Notes: generated by a model not told the origin, from the letters alone. Positions 30,485-43,233 are shown, counted from the stretch's first letter. The stretch: 64,000 nt of DNA from Loripinus fragilis (GCA_964019695.1 OZ026515.1:139559549-139623548), one strand, 5' to 3'. Made by a program: numbers and translations.

Positions 30485-31715
30485 TCGTAAGGAGTCACCA
30501 TTATACAATGTGTGGTTCTTAAGGTCACTGCCCACACCTGGGCGATTTTTTTTTCCAAAAAATTGTTTTTTTTTTCATTTTTGGATATTCTGTAGTACAT
30601 CATATTATAAGAAAAATAACGCATTTTAAAGAAAATTTACCGTCCAATTCAAAAGTTACAGCTCTTCATTATATGGCCTATGTTGGCTTTTTTACGCAGC
30701 TTTTTGGAAACTCATTAAGACAAGTAAAATATTCTGTATCTCAATTTTATATTTGAAAATCGTTATTTCAAACAAGCATGCGAAGCCATTAATAATTAAG
30801 AACTTTTTCTCAAACTATTCTTTTGCCGCTATACAAGTATTTTTCTTCATATCACGCTTTCAAACTAGCATTCACTGATATTTATGCATTCGTTCTCAGC
30901 AATTACTGACTGATAATTCAATATTTAAACATACTTTAAAAAAATAATTTTTTCTATTTTTTTTAAGGATAGTGATCATTATATAAGATGCATTATGACA
31001 GAATTTAAAAAAAAAATCACCGTCTATTTAGTGAGATATTACCAAATAATTATCCCTACCCCCTAAACTGCAAAATAATGAACTAAGCAGGCTTTTCTTA
31101 TTTCTAAGCATGTTAAAACCTTACGGACCAAACAGTATTGATTCAAATACCTCACTGTGAACTGCCAAATGAAACTATATGTATTCCAAATATACTTGGA
31201 ACATTTATATGCATAGATGAGAAGACTTTTCAATACCAAAAACGACACCAAAATACCCCACCCACAGTAAAAAGAAACTTCTCTGCATTTTGTCTAAACA
31301 CCTAGTCGATATATTTTGACCAAATTTGCATATATACATCATTAGGATAGAGATGTAATGTTTTGGGGACATTTGCCGTCTTTCAAGGTCACGGGGTAAC
31401 TCTTCATGTCTAATTCAGGTGAAAATGTGCTGTTTTAATAAGCATCGCTTCAATTGATCGATGCATATACTACATGTACTCATCCAAAAATTTGAAAAGT
31501 TTTTTAATCTTTGTTGCGTCCTCGGGCGCCATACTAATTTCCGATCGCGAAGCAAGGCCAGACCTTAACACTTGACCAGAGGAGGTTTATTCCTATTAGA
31601 TCTATATATCACTTGACGGACATCTTTCGGTTGAAACATGTCAAATGTAGAGTAAACTTGGAGATTAGCAAAAATTTTAGCGTAAAATTGTAAACATTTA
31701 ATTGCTCATTATTTT
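30485..31715. other. Intergenic, nothing recognised
   Basis: AT-rich, with homopolymer T runs. No supported gene or element. Confidence 0.35.
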
Positions 31716-32026
31716 TATATTTGCTTTGGGTGCTCAAAAGAACCGTCTCACTGAGTACCTATAACTTACCTATGCTTTGGTTGGACCCGCATTTATATGA
31801 AAAAGGTTCTTTTTATGCCCACACCATTCCTGCTACTGAAGGGGGTATTCAGTGGCGCGGAGGGAGTATTATCTTTGGTACGGATCCCGTCGGCGTTGGT
31901 CATGGGCGGAATTAGCCACGAGAAGTCTAGAGGGGCTAGATATTTTTCTATGTGCATATCACATGAAACAGGTTTGTGGATTGGGTCCGCATTTACATGA
32001 ATATAAATACATATATGAGCATTGAT

Positions 32027-32245
32027 GCGACAAAACCTGTCTTCAGGATTTCCGATAAGATCATACGAAAAACCAGCCTTCTCAGCCACAGAGACTACAT
32101 GGAAATAGTGAAGTCTCGCTTGGAGCAAGTTTAAATACGATACTATTCAATTTGTGAATAGCAAAGGCGCTGATCAGACTGCGCCGATGCGCAAGCTGGC
32201 CTGTGCCTTTGTTGCTAGCAGACCCCGATGGCAGAATTCCTCGCG
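32027..32245 (+). mobile_element. Family C MITE, diverged
   Basis: GCGACAAAACCTGTCTTCAG, AGCAAGTTTAAATACGATAC, GGCGCTGATCAGACTGCGCC and CTGTGCCTTTGTTGCTAGCA match the family. Confidence 0.75.
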
Positions 32246-32338
32246 CACCTTTAGATAATTTAGAGTAGGCCTACTATAATTTAGACTCACGACTATACTT
32301 GGGTCAACCTTAGTCCAAGATAGCCCTTGTAGCTAAAT

Positions 32339-33285
32339 CACACCCTATACCCGGGATGCAACATTTTTTCTTACATCGCAGATCAGAAACAACCTAACAC
32401 GTCGCGTGCGGAAATGGATTGTGGTAAGTTGACGTTGTTTTTACTTTTACAGACGTTAAAACGAGGAATTGCGAGTCAAGATTTTGCAGAGAAACAAAGT
32501 GTACCTACCTTTATGCTTCGCCATAAGTAGAAGTTTAAAAATGATCCCTTTGCAACAGAAATAATATGTTTTTCATGAGAATATTCCACCACGGACACGA
32601 AAATTGGTTACACTTGCTAATTGCTCGAGTTCATTTTGTCCAATTGTCCTGGTCGAAATTTCAGGATATACCTGAATCATTCTTTGTTACGTATCATCAG
32701 GAGACAATAGTGAAATCAAGCCAGCTTTTACAAAATATGGTGCTAAACACACACAGGGTAGTTCGTCTGAGATACTTTCACCATCGATGAGTGAATAACC
32801 TGGATACAAGCAACATCGGAGAGGTTTTTTTTGAAAATGACACAACTTCCAGCAAAGAGTACGACCAAAAAGATATAGTTTACATCGGAGACTTTTGCAT
32901 ATTGACAAGCGCAAGTTCCACGAGCGCAAGAAGTTTCCATGTGTGGTTAGCAGGTTAGAATGATCTCAATTTAAGCTTTACATTTTAGAACAGCTTTGCA
33001 TATATGAGCCGCGACATGTGGTTTCCAACAAAGTGGCATTTTGACAAGTGTAGGCACAGGCAAGCCTGTGCAGCCTCCTTTTAAGCTTAGAAACTCCAAA
33101 CGCTGTTCGGTCAGTAGCTTAACAGTCATAGAATATTCAAGCGAGTAGCAAAGGCTCTGATCAGACTGCGGGTATGCCCAGGCTGGTCTGAGCCTTTGTG
33201 AGTCGCACATACCACATTTTTGGAAATCTAAAGTCACGGCTCAATTATTTATTTTACCAATGGGAAACACGTACTCTTATCTGAC
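32339..33285 (+). repeat. Left arm of a large inverted duplication
   Basis: The whole stretch matches, inverted, 38440-39720. A 74-codon frame at 32566-32790 (MFFMRIFHHGHENWLH at its start) matches the minus-strand frame at 39270-39494 with about four changes. The arm ends in a family-A MITE. No gene is claimed: the frames are short and intron-like GTAAG/TTTTACAG words are just sequence. Confidence 0.9.
33005..33243 (-). mobile_element. Family A MITE in the left arm
   Basis: ATGAGCCGCGACATGTGGTT to AATCTAAAGTCACGGCTCAA. It has the shared internal AAGCTTAGAAACTCCAAACG. Confidence 0.88.
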
Positions 33286-33962
33286 GATTCACTTGGGGAG
33301 CACGTTTCCGTTAAATGTTAAGAATTCACGATACGCTATTCAATCCATGAAGTTAAGCTTGTCAGAGCCTTTTTCTATCAGTTGGACCGGAGCCTACCAC
33401 CTAACAAGCCCCCTTCCTGATGAGAATTCCTGGATCCGCGCATGTCGGGTCTGTTCTTGGTCCAAACTGTTTAGCAAGGTTATCAACAGGCAACACTAGC
33501 AGGCAAAGAGTAAATTAATAACTTCACGTGTAAATGCAAGCCATTTGTATGCTGGGACGTTACAGTCGTGAGAATACTGTAAGCTCATGCCAGGGTCTAG
33601 CCTGAATACATTCGTCAATATGTTTTGCAAATATTTTCTTATATTAATAATAATAAAAAGATAACACATCAAAGGTATCGGGTGTCCGTTATTAACTTCC
33701 ATATATATTTGACCAAGAAACGGAAAAAAATAAAAAAGGAAAAATGATCAGACTGGAACCCAGGCTAGCCAGGATCGGGCACTTTGACGAAGTTTTGGCT
33801 TCACTAATATTAAGCACACACGAGTGCTTTACAGCCGTAATAATATACGGAAAAGAATGTTATATCGTCATTGTTATGTATCTGTCTTACAAGCACAAGC
33901 AGTTCCAAATAATTCTATTCAATTGTATGTCGAACTCATGACGCGTACAACGAAACCACACT

Positions 33963-34158
33963 GGATAGGCAGCAATCGAAAACGTCAATACTGTATGGAC
34001 GAACGTAGACGAAAAATAGTTAGAAACATAGTTTTTGATTGCCACTAGTCGCCCGACTGGCGACAAATGGCAGTCGAAAAACTCGTTGTAGCTATTTCTG
34101 ATCCGCGTCCGTCGATTACATGTAATAGCGTTTTCGATTGCCGTCTATCCGGTGTGGA
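33963..34158. mobile_element. Family F palindromic MITE
   Basis: GGATAGGCAGCAATCGAAAA and TTTTCGATTGCCGTCTATCC are the ends, and the centre is CGCCCGACTGGCGACAAATG. A further end (GATAGGTGGCAATCGAACAC) lies at about 34254-34275. Confidence 0.85.
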
Positions 34159-34676
34159 AACAAAACTATTTTTTTCAACTGTAAATTATTCTTAGTAGCC
34201 CTTGTTTCGGATTGTTTTTGGCTACGATTTCAGTATATTCAATAAACACATCAGATAGGTGGCAATCGAACACTTTAATACTATCGACGAACGTATAAGG
34301 TATATAACACAATGCATTAAAAGCCACCCCCGGTGGCTTAGGCTGCTGTCCGTTGTAAGACGGTGGTTCTATTTATTTATTGTTTTATGCTCCTCCCATT
34401 GTTTGTGGGGGTTCTGTGTTGGTATTTGTTTTGGTAAGCATTACTTTGACTTTTCTAGTTTTGTAATCATCTTGACGAGGACGAGAGAGCTGGTTCCTTT
34501 GCTTTTATTGCATTTTGGGTGTCTTGTTACTGTAAATGTCTTGTAGCTCTTCCTCACGGTGCCATGGGTTGGTCTGTAGTTTATGATTGTGGTATTATCT
34601 GATCACACCCACTTTCCTTTTGGTCGGCGTTTTGGATAAATGCCACCACTACCCAAAAGTACCATAGCATATGGTA

Positions 34677-36001
34677 CGAGGGCTGTTCAAATATGAATGC
34701 AAGTAGCTTCATAACTTTCTTCACATATATGCTATGACAAAATGTCATACCTTTCTGGAAAGAACTATTTGTGGCCTTTAAAATGGCACCAAACATAGCG
34801 AAAAACTCAATATATTTCTCGAGTTACAGACGTTTATATAAAGGCCATTCATGTATACTGGCGTTTTTCTGAAGCAAATTGCCATGCACGTTTTGGTACA
34901 TGTGCGGATAAAGTGTCATATCTTTGTAAGTTTAAGACAAAATGACACCAAATTTTAGATGCAAGTTAAAGGTACATTGACAAAGTTGCTTGCAGGAAAA
35001 GGTTTATATAATCCTGTTTCAATCTCCAGTAGACAGGCGCGTTTGTGACGTCATTAATTTTATAATAAACGTCATTTTGAGTTATCTACTGGTGATGCAA
35101 TATTGAACATCGCTGTGTTTTTTTCTTTGCGTTTTGCTTAAAACTTGCTTAATATGTCATAAGGAAATTTTCAAAACACTCCGTCTTCTATTTACAGAGT
35201 TATCACACTTTATATCATTTTTTCAAGCATTTTTCTGCTTCTTAATGACGTGTTGACATTAATTAAAATATGTTTAATCTGTCTAGTCCTCAATACCAGA
35301 TGAGTAATTTTATTGTAAATAATGCCTTTTTTGGTAAGGCTTAAAGTGAACGTTCAGATTTAGATAAAAACCGTAATGTTATGGCAACAAAATTAGGTAT
35401 GAATTCTATAACCCCTTCACTTAAGGCAGTTTTGACTAAAATAAAATTCTTTTCAGCGTTTAAAAATTGCCCACTATCCTTCAATGATTTGTAGCAACAA
35501 CTCAGCATGAACGATCAATATATTGCCTTTGAGTTAAAACTAGTTTAACTGTTGCTTCGTGCATTTTGTTACAGAAAAGTTTGACTAAAAACTGAAAGGT
35601 GGCGTTTTGTTTACCATTTATTTGCAAACATAAGGAGACTTTAGTGAAAACGATTCGATGTAATTTAACAAAAACATGTCGGATTTTCGCAACTTTCACA
35701 GAATCATTATATAAGTATATGGGGACACTTCTTTAAAAATTTCAAGAAATTTCACTTACTAATCGAAGAATTATACGCTCCTCTATATCACTGGTATGTT
35801 CTAAGCATTGAGTTTGTTAGTATACTAAAGCGACCCTCATTCAAAGGGCGATAACTCAATAAGTATACTGTATTTTGCTTTAGGTCTGGTGCCAGTTTAA
35901 AGGTGACAAATTATCCTTTATAGAAACGTATACCATTTTGTCGTAGCATATTTCTGTCGAAAGTTATGAAGTTACTTGCATTCATATTTGAACAGCCCTC
36001 G
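34677..36001. mobile_element. Tc1/mariner-like element, ~125-bp TIRs, TA target, no transposase
   Basis: CGAGGGCTGTTCAAATATGA mirrors TCATATTTGAACAGCCCTCG, flanked by TA on both sides. Similarity continues inward through GCAAGTAGCTTCATAACTTT and CTATGACAAAATG to a TGGCACC block, about 125 bp. The interior (~1.05 kb) has no ORF over 65 codons, so this is non-autonomous or dead. Superfamily assignment rests on the TA target and end sequence. Confidence 0.85.
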
Positions 36002-36639
36002 TAAGTGCAGGGCTAACTATTCAAGGAGACGTAAACGCTCTTTAATTCTTACTTACTAGATATGTCTGCATGGGTAGACAGAGGCTTGATATGCCAGTTG
36101 ATCTGTCGTGAGCGATTTTGATGTGCAGGTGCGATTAAGTACACTCATGTCTGTGTGTGTGTGTGTGGGGGGGGGGGTGATTGCAGTCAGGGGCATTACT
36201 TCTATAAGTTAAAACATAGGTCACTTAAGCAGTTACTTTTATTCCTTTTCACCAATGGTTTCAAGCTAACGCTGCAGGAAGCATCTCTGAAATTATTAAG
36301 GACAATATCTAATTTGCAATCAATAAATAAAACCAATCTACGTTAAAAAGTGGCTAATTTGCTGGATCAAGGGGTTAGAGTCGGATGAGTCCAACCAAGT
36401 TTATTTTTCTACTAATACTTATATATGCTCACGCAATCTGTCTATAACCAAAAGGGAAAAGTAATGCTCCAGGTCTCAGCTGTTCCCATAGAAACAAAGC
36501 TTAAATGAAAAAAGTCAATAAGCAATGCTTATTAGATACCCCCCGCACAGTAAGATTCAGTGATAAAACTTGGCAAGTTATAGTTCAAACCAGCAGACCT
36601 AAGTTTTGAAAAGAGGATTTCAGCAGAATCTGTGCAAAC

Positions 36640-37605
36640 AAAAATTATAAACTCCTTCATGCATATGTTCAATGTGTCTACATTGTATCCGCAAAGTATC
36701 AAATTGCTCCATCAAAAGCTGTGGTAGGAGTTGAGTGGCCCATAAAGGCACTATCCATGCATATACAAAAGTCATATAAAGTAATAATTGTCTAAGTTCT
36801 AATAGCTGTCATTTTGTCAAAAAAAAATTTTTTTTCAACCAGACTCCTTCATGCATATGTTCATTGTGTCTATATTGTATAGGAAAAGTATAAAATTGCT
36901 ACATTAAAAGCTTTGGTAGGATTTGATCGGCCCATGAAGGCACCATCTATGCATATACAAAAGCCTTATAAGGGAAAAATTGTCTAAGTTCTCACAGCTG
37001 TCATTTTGTCAAAAATTAATTTTTCTGAGCCAAACTCCTTCATGCATATGTTCAATGTGTCTACATTGTATAGGCAAAGTAAATTGTTCCATCAAAAGCT
37101 GTGGTAGGAGTTGATTGGCCCATGAAGGCACTTTCTATGCATATACAAAAAGCCTTATTAGGGAAAAATTGTCTAAGTTCTCACAGCTGTCATTTTGTCA
37201 AAAAATATTTTTTCTGAAGTAAACTCCTTCATGCATATGTTCAATGTGTCTACATTGTATAGGCAAAGTATCAAATTGTTCCATCAAAAGCTGTGGTAGG
37301 AGTTGATCGGCCCGTGTATGGCCTATAATAGCATAAGCATAAAACCCTATATTAAAAGCCATTTAGAACTACAAAGGGAAATAACTCTAATAGAATTGGC
37401 CCCTAGCCCTTACTTTTTTGTCTCAAGTATTTGTCTTGCATATATGAACATGTTTGCAAGGTTTGATGAAAATCCAGCAATAGCTCTTCAAGATATTAAA
37501 AAAAAAACGTTGCGGACGGACGGACGGACGCACACACGCACGCACGCACGCACGGACAACGTGAAAACAGTATACCCACCACAAACAAAGTTTGCGGGGG
37601 TATAA
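36640..37605 (+). repeat. ~191-bp tandem array with a GACGGACGG/ACGCACGC end
   Basis: Units start ACTCCTTCATGCATATGTTC at 36651, 36842, 37033 and 37222 (periods 191, 191, 189). The fourth is cut at about 37316. The block closes with ACGGACGGACGGACGCACAC (37514-37556) and GTTTGCGGGGGTATAAAAA, an end type common in bivalve repeats. Confidence 0.9.
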
Positions 37606-37609
37606 AAAT

Positions 37610-38440
37610 CAAGTTTCCAAGTAATATCTGCTATTTTTCGCTGACATCTTGACTTTAAAAGTTAATATCAAATAGTCAAAGGCAATTAAAATGAACAGGA
37701 TTGTGTTCATGTAACCTAAATTACAATCAGCTGCACATAAACATACCTTTTGTAGGATAAACATTGCTAACATAGTTACCATAGCAACGCAAAGTAGTGT
37801 GTCTATAAAAATCGAGTAAATTGGTTGCTAGGCAACCAAATTAAAGGATATGCATATTTGGTTCTTTTGTTATAGAATGTTATGTAACACTTAGACTGTT
37901 TAGTTGAAGAAATGATATACGGAGGTTAAATTATATCTGTGATCGAAAATAAACGACTTTGAATGACCATAGGTATGCAAAAAATAATATAAATGTGGCC
38001 ATGCATCTTCAAGTCTTCCACAAAACATCCCGTTACTATGGCAACTGATCAATCACAAGCATATTGTATCTATTTCTGAATTGCTAAGATGTCATGCTAT
38101 CATTATGATGAATCTTAACTAAATGCTCTCAGATTTTCAGACTATGAAGAAAGTCTCATTCTTTATTGGATGACCCTCGTATCCTTAAAGATTGTTTTTT
38201 GAAAATGACGAAGTGTTGCTTTTTTTAAAAAAAATCAGACGGAAAAGGGCTTGCGAAATTATCCAGCATGCAAATCGCTACACATCATTTTTTCCGTTGT
38301 ACGACAAACTGGGCCAGCACATGTGAGATTAGTACTTTACGCATTTGCGTAACATGAATGTTTAATGTTGGTTGTCATGTGATTCAAATTTAAAATATAC
38401 ATTTTAGGGGTGTATCGGTATTCGTATCTTAATTTAAAGT
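37610..38440. other. Spacer of the inverted duplication, nothing recognised
   Basis: AT-rich, with no element or gene supported. Confidence 0.35.
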
Positions 38441-38475
38441 CAGATAATTGTACGTGTTTTCCATTCATGAAATAA

Positions 38476-39061
38476 TCGCGACTTTAGATTTCCAACAATG
38501 TGGTATGTCCGCCCATGCGCGGATCCAGAGGGGGGCAGGGGTTCCGGACCCCCTCCCCTAAAAATGACAAAAATATAGGGTTTTCTAGCAATATAGGTCC
38601 GATCCCCAGAAAAATCGCAAAGCTACCAAGCCAGCATTCAATATAGGGCCATCATCCGCACGCCGCCGAAACGCCCGCTTACAGTGGTACTTGGATCCTC
38701 CCTCCCCTTATCATAAAAAAATGTTGTCATTTTTGGACCCACTCTGACAAAACTTTCTGGACCCATAGTGGTACTTGGATCCTCTCTCCCCTTATCAACT
38801 GAAAAAAAAATGTTGTCAAAGTTGGACCCCCTCTGACAAAACTTTCTGGATCCCCGCATGGCAACCCACAAAGGCTCAGACCAGCCTGCGCATACGCGCA
38901 GTCTGATCAGAGCCTTTGCTACTCGCTTGAATATTCTATGACTGTTAAGCTACTTACCGAACAGCGTTTGGAGTTTCTAAGCTTAAAAGGAGGCTGCACA
39001 GGCTCGCCTGAGTCTACACTTGTCAAAATGCCACATTGTTGGAAACCACATTTCGCGGCTC
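38476..39061 (+). mobile_element. Family A MITE split by a family B MITE
   Basis: Left piece is 38476-38513 (GACTTTAGATTTCCAACAAT). The right piece resumes at CACAAAGGCTCAGACCAGCC and ends AACCACATTTCGCGGCTCAT. Confidence 0.88.
38514..38860 (+). mobile_element. Family B MITE (CATGCGCGGATCCAG ends)
   Basis: CATGCGCGGATCCAGAGGGG on the left and TCTGGATCCCCGCATG on the right. The interior has GACAAAACTTTCTGGA twice and ATCCTCCCTCCCCTTATC. The AGCGAAACGCC hairpin seen in the other copies is reduced to CCGCCGAAACGCCC. Confidence 0.88.
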
Positions 39062-39719
39062 ATAATAGCAAAGCTGTTCTAAAATGTAAAGTTTAAATTG
39101 AGATCATTCAAACGACATCTGGAAACTTCTGGCGTCCGTGGAACTTGCGCTTTTCAATATGCAAAAGTCTCCGATGTAAACTATATCTTTTTTGATCGTA
39201 CTCTTTGCTGGAAGTTGTGTCATTTTTCAAAAAAACCTCTCAGATGTTGCTTGTATCCAGGTAATTCACTCATCGATGGTGATAGTATCCCAGTCGAACT
39301 ACCCTGTGTGTGTTTAGCACCATATTTTGTAAAAGCTGGCTTGATTTCACTATTGTCTCCTGGTGATACGTAACAAAGAATGTTTCAGGTATATCCTGAA
39401 ATTTCGACCAGGACAATCGGACAAAATGAACTCGAGCAATTAGCAAGTGTAACCAATTTTCGTGTCCGTGGTGGAATATTCTCATGAAAAACATATTATT
39501 TCTGTTGCAAAGGGATCATTTTTAAACTACTACTTATGGCGAAACATAAAGGTAGGTACACTGTGTTTCTCTGCAAAATCTTGACTCGCAACTCCTCGGT
39601 TTAACGTCTGTAAAAGTAAAAACAACGTCAACTTACCACAATCCATTCCCGCACGCGACGTGTTAGGTTGTTTCTGATCTGCGATGTAAGAAAAAGTGTT
39701 GCATCCCGGGTATAGGGTG

Positions 39720-40540
39720 TGTAAATATTGGAACACATTTGACATAAGGCAAGTTGTTTAGGACGCAAACTAAAGCGAGGGACTCTCAACGTCAACGTCA
39801 AGTTCAATACTTGTCATTTACGCATAATGACGTCATAAGAGCAAGTGACGTCATTAGGGCACGTCAGGTTCAAAGTAGACGTTAGAGAACGTGACGAGGT
39901 AGTCTGTCTTGGTGAAATTTTAATGCAGGTAAAGTAAAACCAGAAAATCATATATATATCTATATACAAGTAGTTATATCATTTTTGTTGCTGTGGACTG
40001 TCAAAAAACCGCGAACAGTCGACTGACCTTTCCCTGGTATAATGCGTGTTCCATTACACTGACTGATTTTTTTCTTCTCACAGAGCTGAGCGTCCATCGT
40101 TTAGTATCCGTAAAGAATGCCAACTTTTGTTGTTCATTATGCTTAAAATTTTGTTTGCATTTTTAATGTGATAACAATCACTTTCAGATTACCAACGTGC
40201 AGTGTAACGGGCATTACTGTCTGTAGAAAACAAATAGTTGCGTAAAATCACACTTTGTCATAATCGAACGCTACCAAGTATTACTTCCCTTGATGATTTA
40301 GAGTTACGGTTATTGCTATGGGCAGTGACCTTAATGGAATAATAAATTTTCTTACCATTAAAGAGACATTGCATGACCACATGTCACTGTGTGAGTCCGT
40401 CTGTCCGTCCGTTAGCAGTAAGTAAAATGCTCATAACTCTTGAAACACATTGTTTATTTTGATCATATTTTGCATACGCATGTATACTGACGTCAACTAA
40501 AACCGCCTCACTCATTATCACTGATTTCTTAGTGATGTTG
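39720..40540. other. Intergenic, nothing recognised
   Basis: It contains a GTGACGTCATTAGG/ATGACGTCATAAG pair of CRE-like words near 39828-39862 and a TATATATCTATATA run. No gene is supported. Confidence 0.35.
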
Positions 40541-40863
40541 TTGTTGTTGGTTTTGTTGCTTTACGTTCCAAGTCAACAGCTATGGTCATTGCGGGACGGT
40601 CAGTTCACCTAACCACACTGTTTCCTGGGCAGGCTTGAACAAGCGGTTAACCAGTAATTTGTGCACATAATTTCGCTTGTAACTGACAACAACCCTTCTT
40701 GAATGAATCAGCGGAAGGGAGGAGAATGACCGTAGAAATTATTTCATGATCAATCTCCACGAAAGTATGGGACCGGGCCGGGATCGAACTCGCGACCTCT
40801 GGATCTGCAGTCAGACACGCATCTGTAGCCAGACACGTTACCGACTGCGCTACGCGGCCCGGG
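40541..40863 (-). mobile_element. tRNA-derived SINE, family 1, with duplicated head segment
   Basis: On the minus strand: GGGCCGCGTAGCGCAGTCGG (A box region), a duplicated TGTCTGGCTACAGATGCG / TGTCTGACTGCAGATCC segment, then GAGTTCGATCCCGGCCC (B box), the body, and TGACTTGGAACGTAAAGCAA at the 3' end. It is the best preserved copy of the family. Confidence 0.9.
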
Positions 40864-40869
40864 ATTTCT

Positions 40870-43000
40870 TAGTGATTATATACAAAAATGAACAGCAACG
40901 TGCTGCTTCTTTATGTAGAGGTTGGGCGATGTTGACAAATGACTTTAATTTAATATGCAGGTGATGCGTTATTCCGATGACGTCATACAGGCTCAACGTA
41001 CACATGACGGCATTATGCATCAATCGCTTAAGATTTCAATTTGAATTTGCACCCAGTTTGTGCCGTTAATGTTTTGCTAAACAATGAACAAATTTTGGAT
41101 CATTTTTTTAAACAGTTGTGCTTGCGAGTAATAACTTAATGAAATTATTACGTCATAATAAAAACAAAATGTAAGGTCCGTTTACAAAACTTGCCATCAT
41201 TCTCGTTTTGCTTTAAGTAATGGAAAAATGATAAGGGTGTACATTTAAGAAATGAATTCAATTTTTGGAATGTTCATGGAATCATGAATACTTCGGGGCT
41301 CGTGCAAAGTAATGCACACAGAATATGCCTACATAAAATTCAGATGAGCTGTAACGCCCATCAAAAACAGCCGTCTGGAGCACGTGCAAGATTGCGTTTC
41401 CTCAGCAATCCTCGCTGGTTAAAGACTGAAGACTTTTGCAAATGATTCGTAACAATATTTTCACCCACTTTGCAAGTCATGACGTTTAAGTTTAACTGAA
41501 ATGCATGGCGAAAAGGTGGGAGGGGTAAGTTGTTTCGTTCAGCAGATGCATACAAACATTGTCTGAACATTATAAACGCATTTTTGGTAAAATAGAGACT
41601 TTTTTACAATGGTTAAACACGTTTTTCTTGTCAACGGATTGTGTCTGAAAACAAAGCAAATGTGGATAAAAGCTTGTGTCGCACGAAACTGTTGACCCCT
41701 GTCTCAAACCGAGGTCGTTTTCTCAGCCTCAAATATTCTTTTAGCAATTTTGTTTTCATAAGATACGCTTGACTAAAAAGATGTTATAATGCACTAAAAT
41801 TTATAACTTTTGTCTGATCAGTCTAAAAGATATTCACATTTACTTTTAGATGAGATGTTTTTCTTGATGTCAGTATATGTCAACTTTGTCCAACCACAGG
41901 CGAGCGTCACAGCATATTTTGATGGACGAGGCTTTGCTGAGCATCATCAGTCCGGCTGGTCATGGGCAGTTAGTAAATACTTATGACCCTTGACCCACAT
42001 GGTACATTTGGATCAAATTTTGCATACTTGTGCATTTTAACATTGTCTAGACACCGGTATGCAAAACTTTTTTTCTGATCTTTACAGATTAGCATTATTT
42101 GGTATGTACATATTAGCTGAAGCTTTGCAGAACTGTATCAGTGTCCTTGCTGCAATCACCCTTGCAATTCAAACACAGGTTTGTTTAGAGAAATTCAAAC
42201 ATCTTATATAATAAGACCAACAAGCTAAATCTCTTTATTAGTCATTTGAAAAGCCAACTCATCTTAGAAACGTGTGAGCGAAAATGATAAACAACATGGT
42301 AGTATATTTGGTCCAATTATGCATCATTCTGCAGGAAATGACCAATTCACTTTCAACACATTCGATACTGATTAATCTACGTTCACCACGTGTCGTGCAC
42401 ATTCCGTTAAACCACTGCCTTTAGCCTATTTCGACATCTAATGTTTCACTCGGGATGTAATGAAACAACTTGGTGTAAAAATCTGCGAGGGCTTGCCTGT
42501 GTCAACATTTGTTCAGCCGTGACTTGATTGACTTTACTTCGTTCAATGCAGCTTTTTCTTTGGGTTGATTTAATTTGATTGTTTATCTTTTATGATAGAA
42601 TATTTCTGTAAGTACATTGGTTTGTTGTTGCTCCCATTGTGCGTGCCTATGGTGTGTGTCTGGTCCTGGTTTTCTGTTAATAATGATGGGCAGTGAAGGA
42701 TCTGATCAGCGCTGGGCTGAAGCACAGGGCCGGCATTGGCATACACTGCCAAATGACATTTAGTCCATTCTGTGCCTGTGTCTTTAGCACAGTGACATGA
42801 AGATGACCTTTGCGGTAGCTCGGCTCCATTCCATGATGCTTAGGGACTGATATCCTGCTCTAAAATAGAGTTGAATCGGTTAACTGCTGTAAATTGGTCA
42901 ATTAAAGTTGTTTAGAGCAAGCTATTGTTTATCATTGTATTGACATTGTCCTAATTATATTGGTCAATAGATAGATTTCACATTGATAATGTTATTACTA
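40870..43000. other. Intergenic, nothing recognised
   Basis: No domain-bearing ORF and no clear repeat in about 2.1 kb. Confidence 0.35.
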
Positions 43001-43187
43001 TATGAGCCGCGACATGACATTTCCAACAATGTGGTATATGCGCAGTCTGATTAAAGCCTTTGCTAGTCGCTTGAATATTCTATGAGTGTTAAGCTACTGA
43101 CTGAACGTCATTTTAAGTTTAAACTTAATATGAGACTACACAGGCTTGTCTGAGTCTACACTTGTCAAAATGCCACATTGTTTGAAG
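43001..43187 (+). mobile_element. Family A MITE, internally deleted and truncated
   Basis: ATGAGCCGCGACATGACATT at the left end. The usual CAGACCAGCCTGCGCA arm is deleted, and the right end stops after CCACATTGTTTGAAG. Confidence 0.8.
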
Positions 43188-43231
43188 AAAGGTACACAAA
43201 AGACAGTAAGAATACAATTAAAGTAAACTAA

Positions 43232-43233
<2 letters not shown>

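Larger units (their letters stand above)
38440..39720 (-). repeat. Right arm of the large inverted duplication
   Basis: It mirrors 32339-33285. The arm is longer only because a family-B element was inserted in its MITE. Homology ends in ACCCTATACCCGGGATGC (read inverted) at the outer edge and near ACGTAC..TTATCTGAC at the inner edge. Confidence 0.9.

Noticed and set aside
32566..32790. 74-codon ORF conserved in both inverted arms as a gene
   Set aside because: Conservation is explained by the recent duplication of the whole arm. Changes do not obviously spare codons. Kept only as an observation.
39828..39862. CRE-like TGACGTCA pair as a promoter
   Set aside because: No gene start or TATA/initiator follows within a plausible distance.
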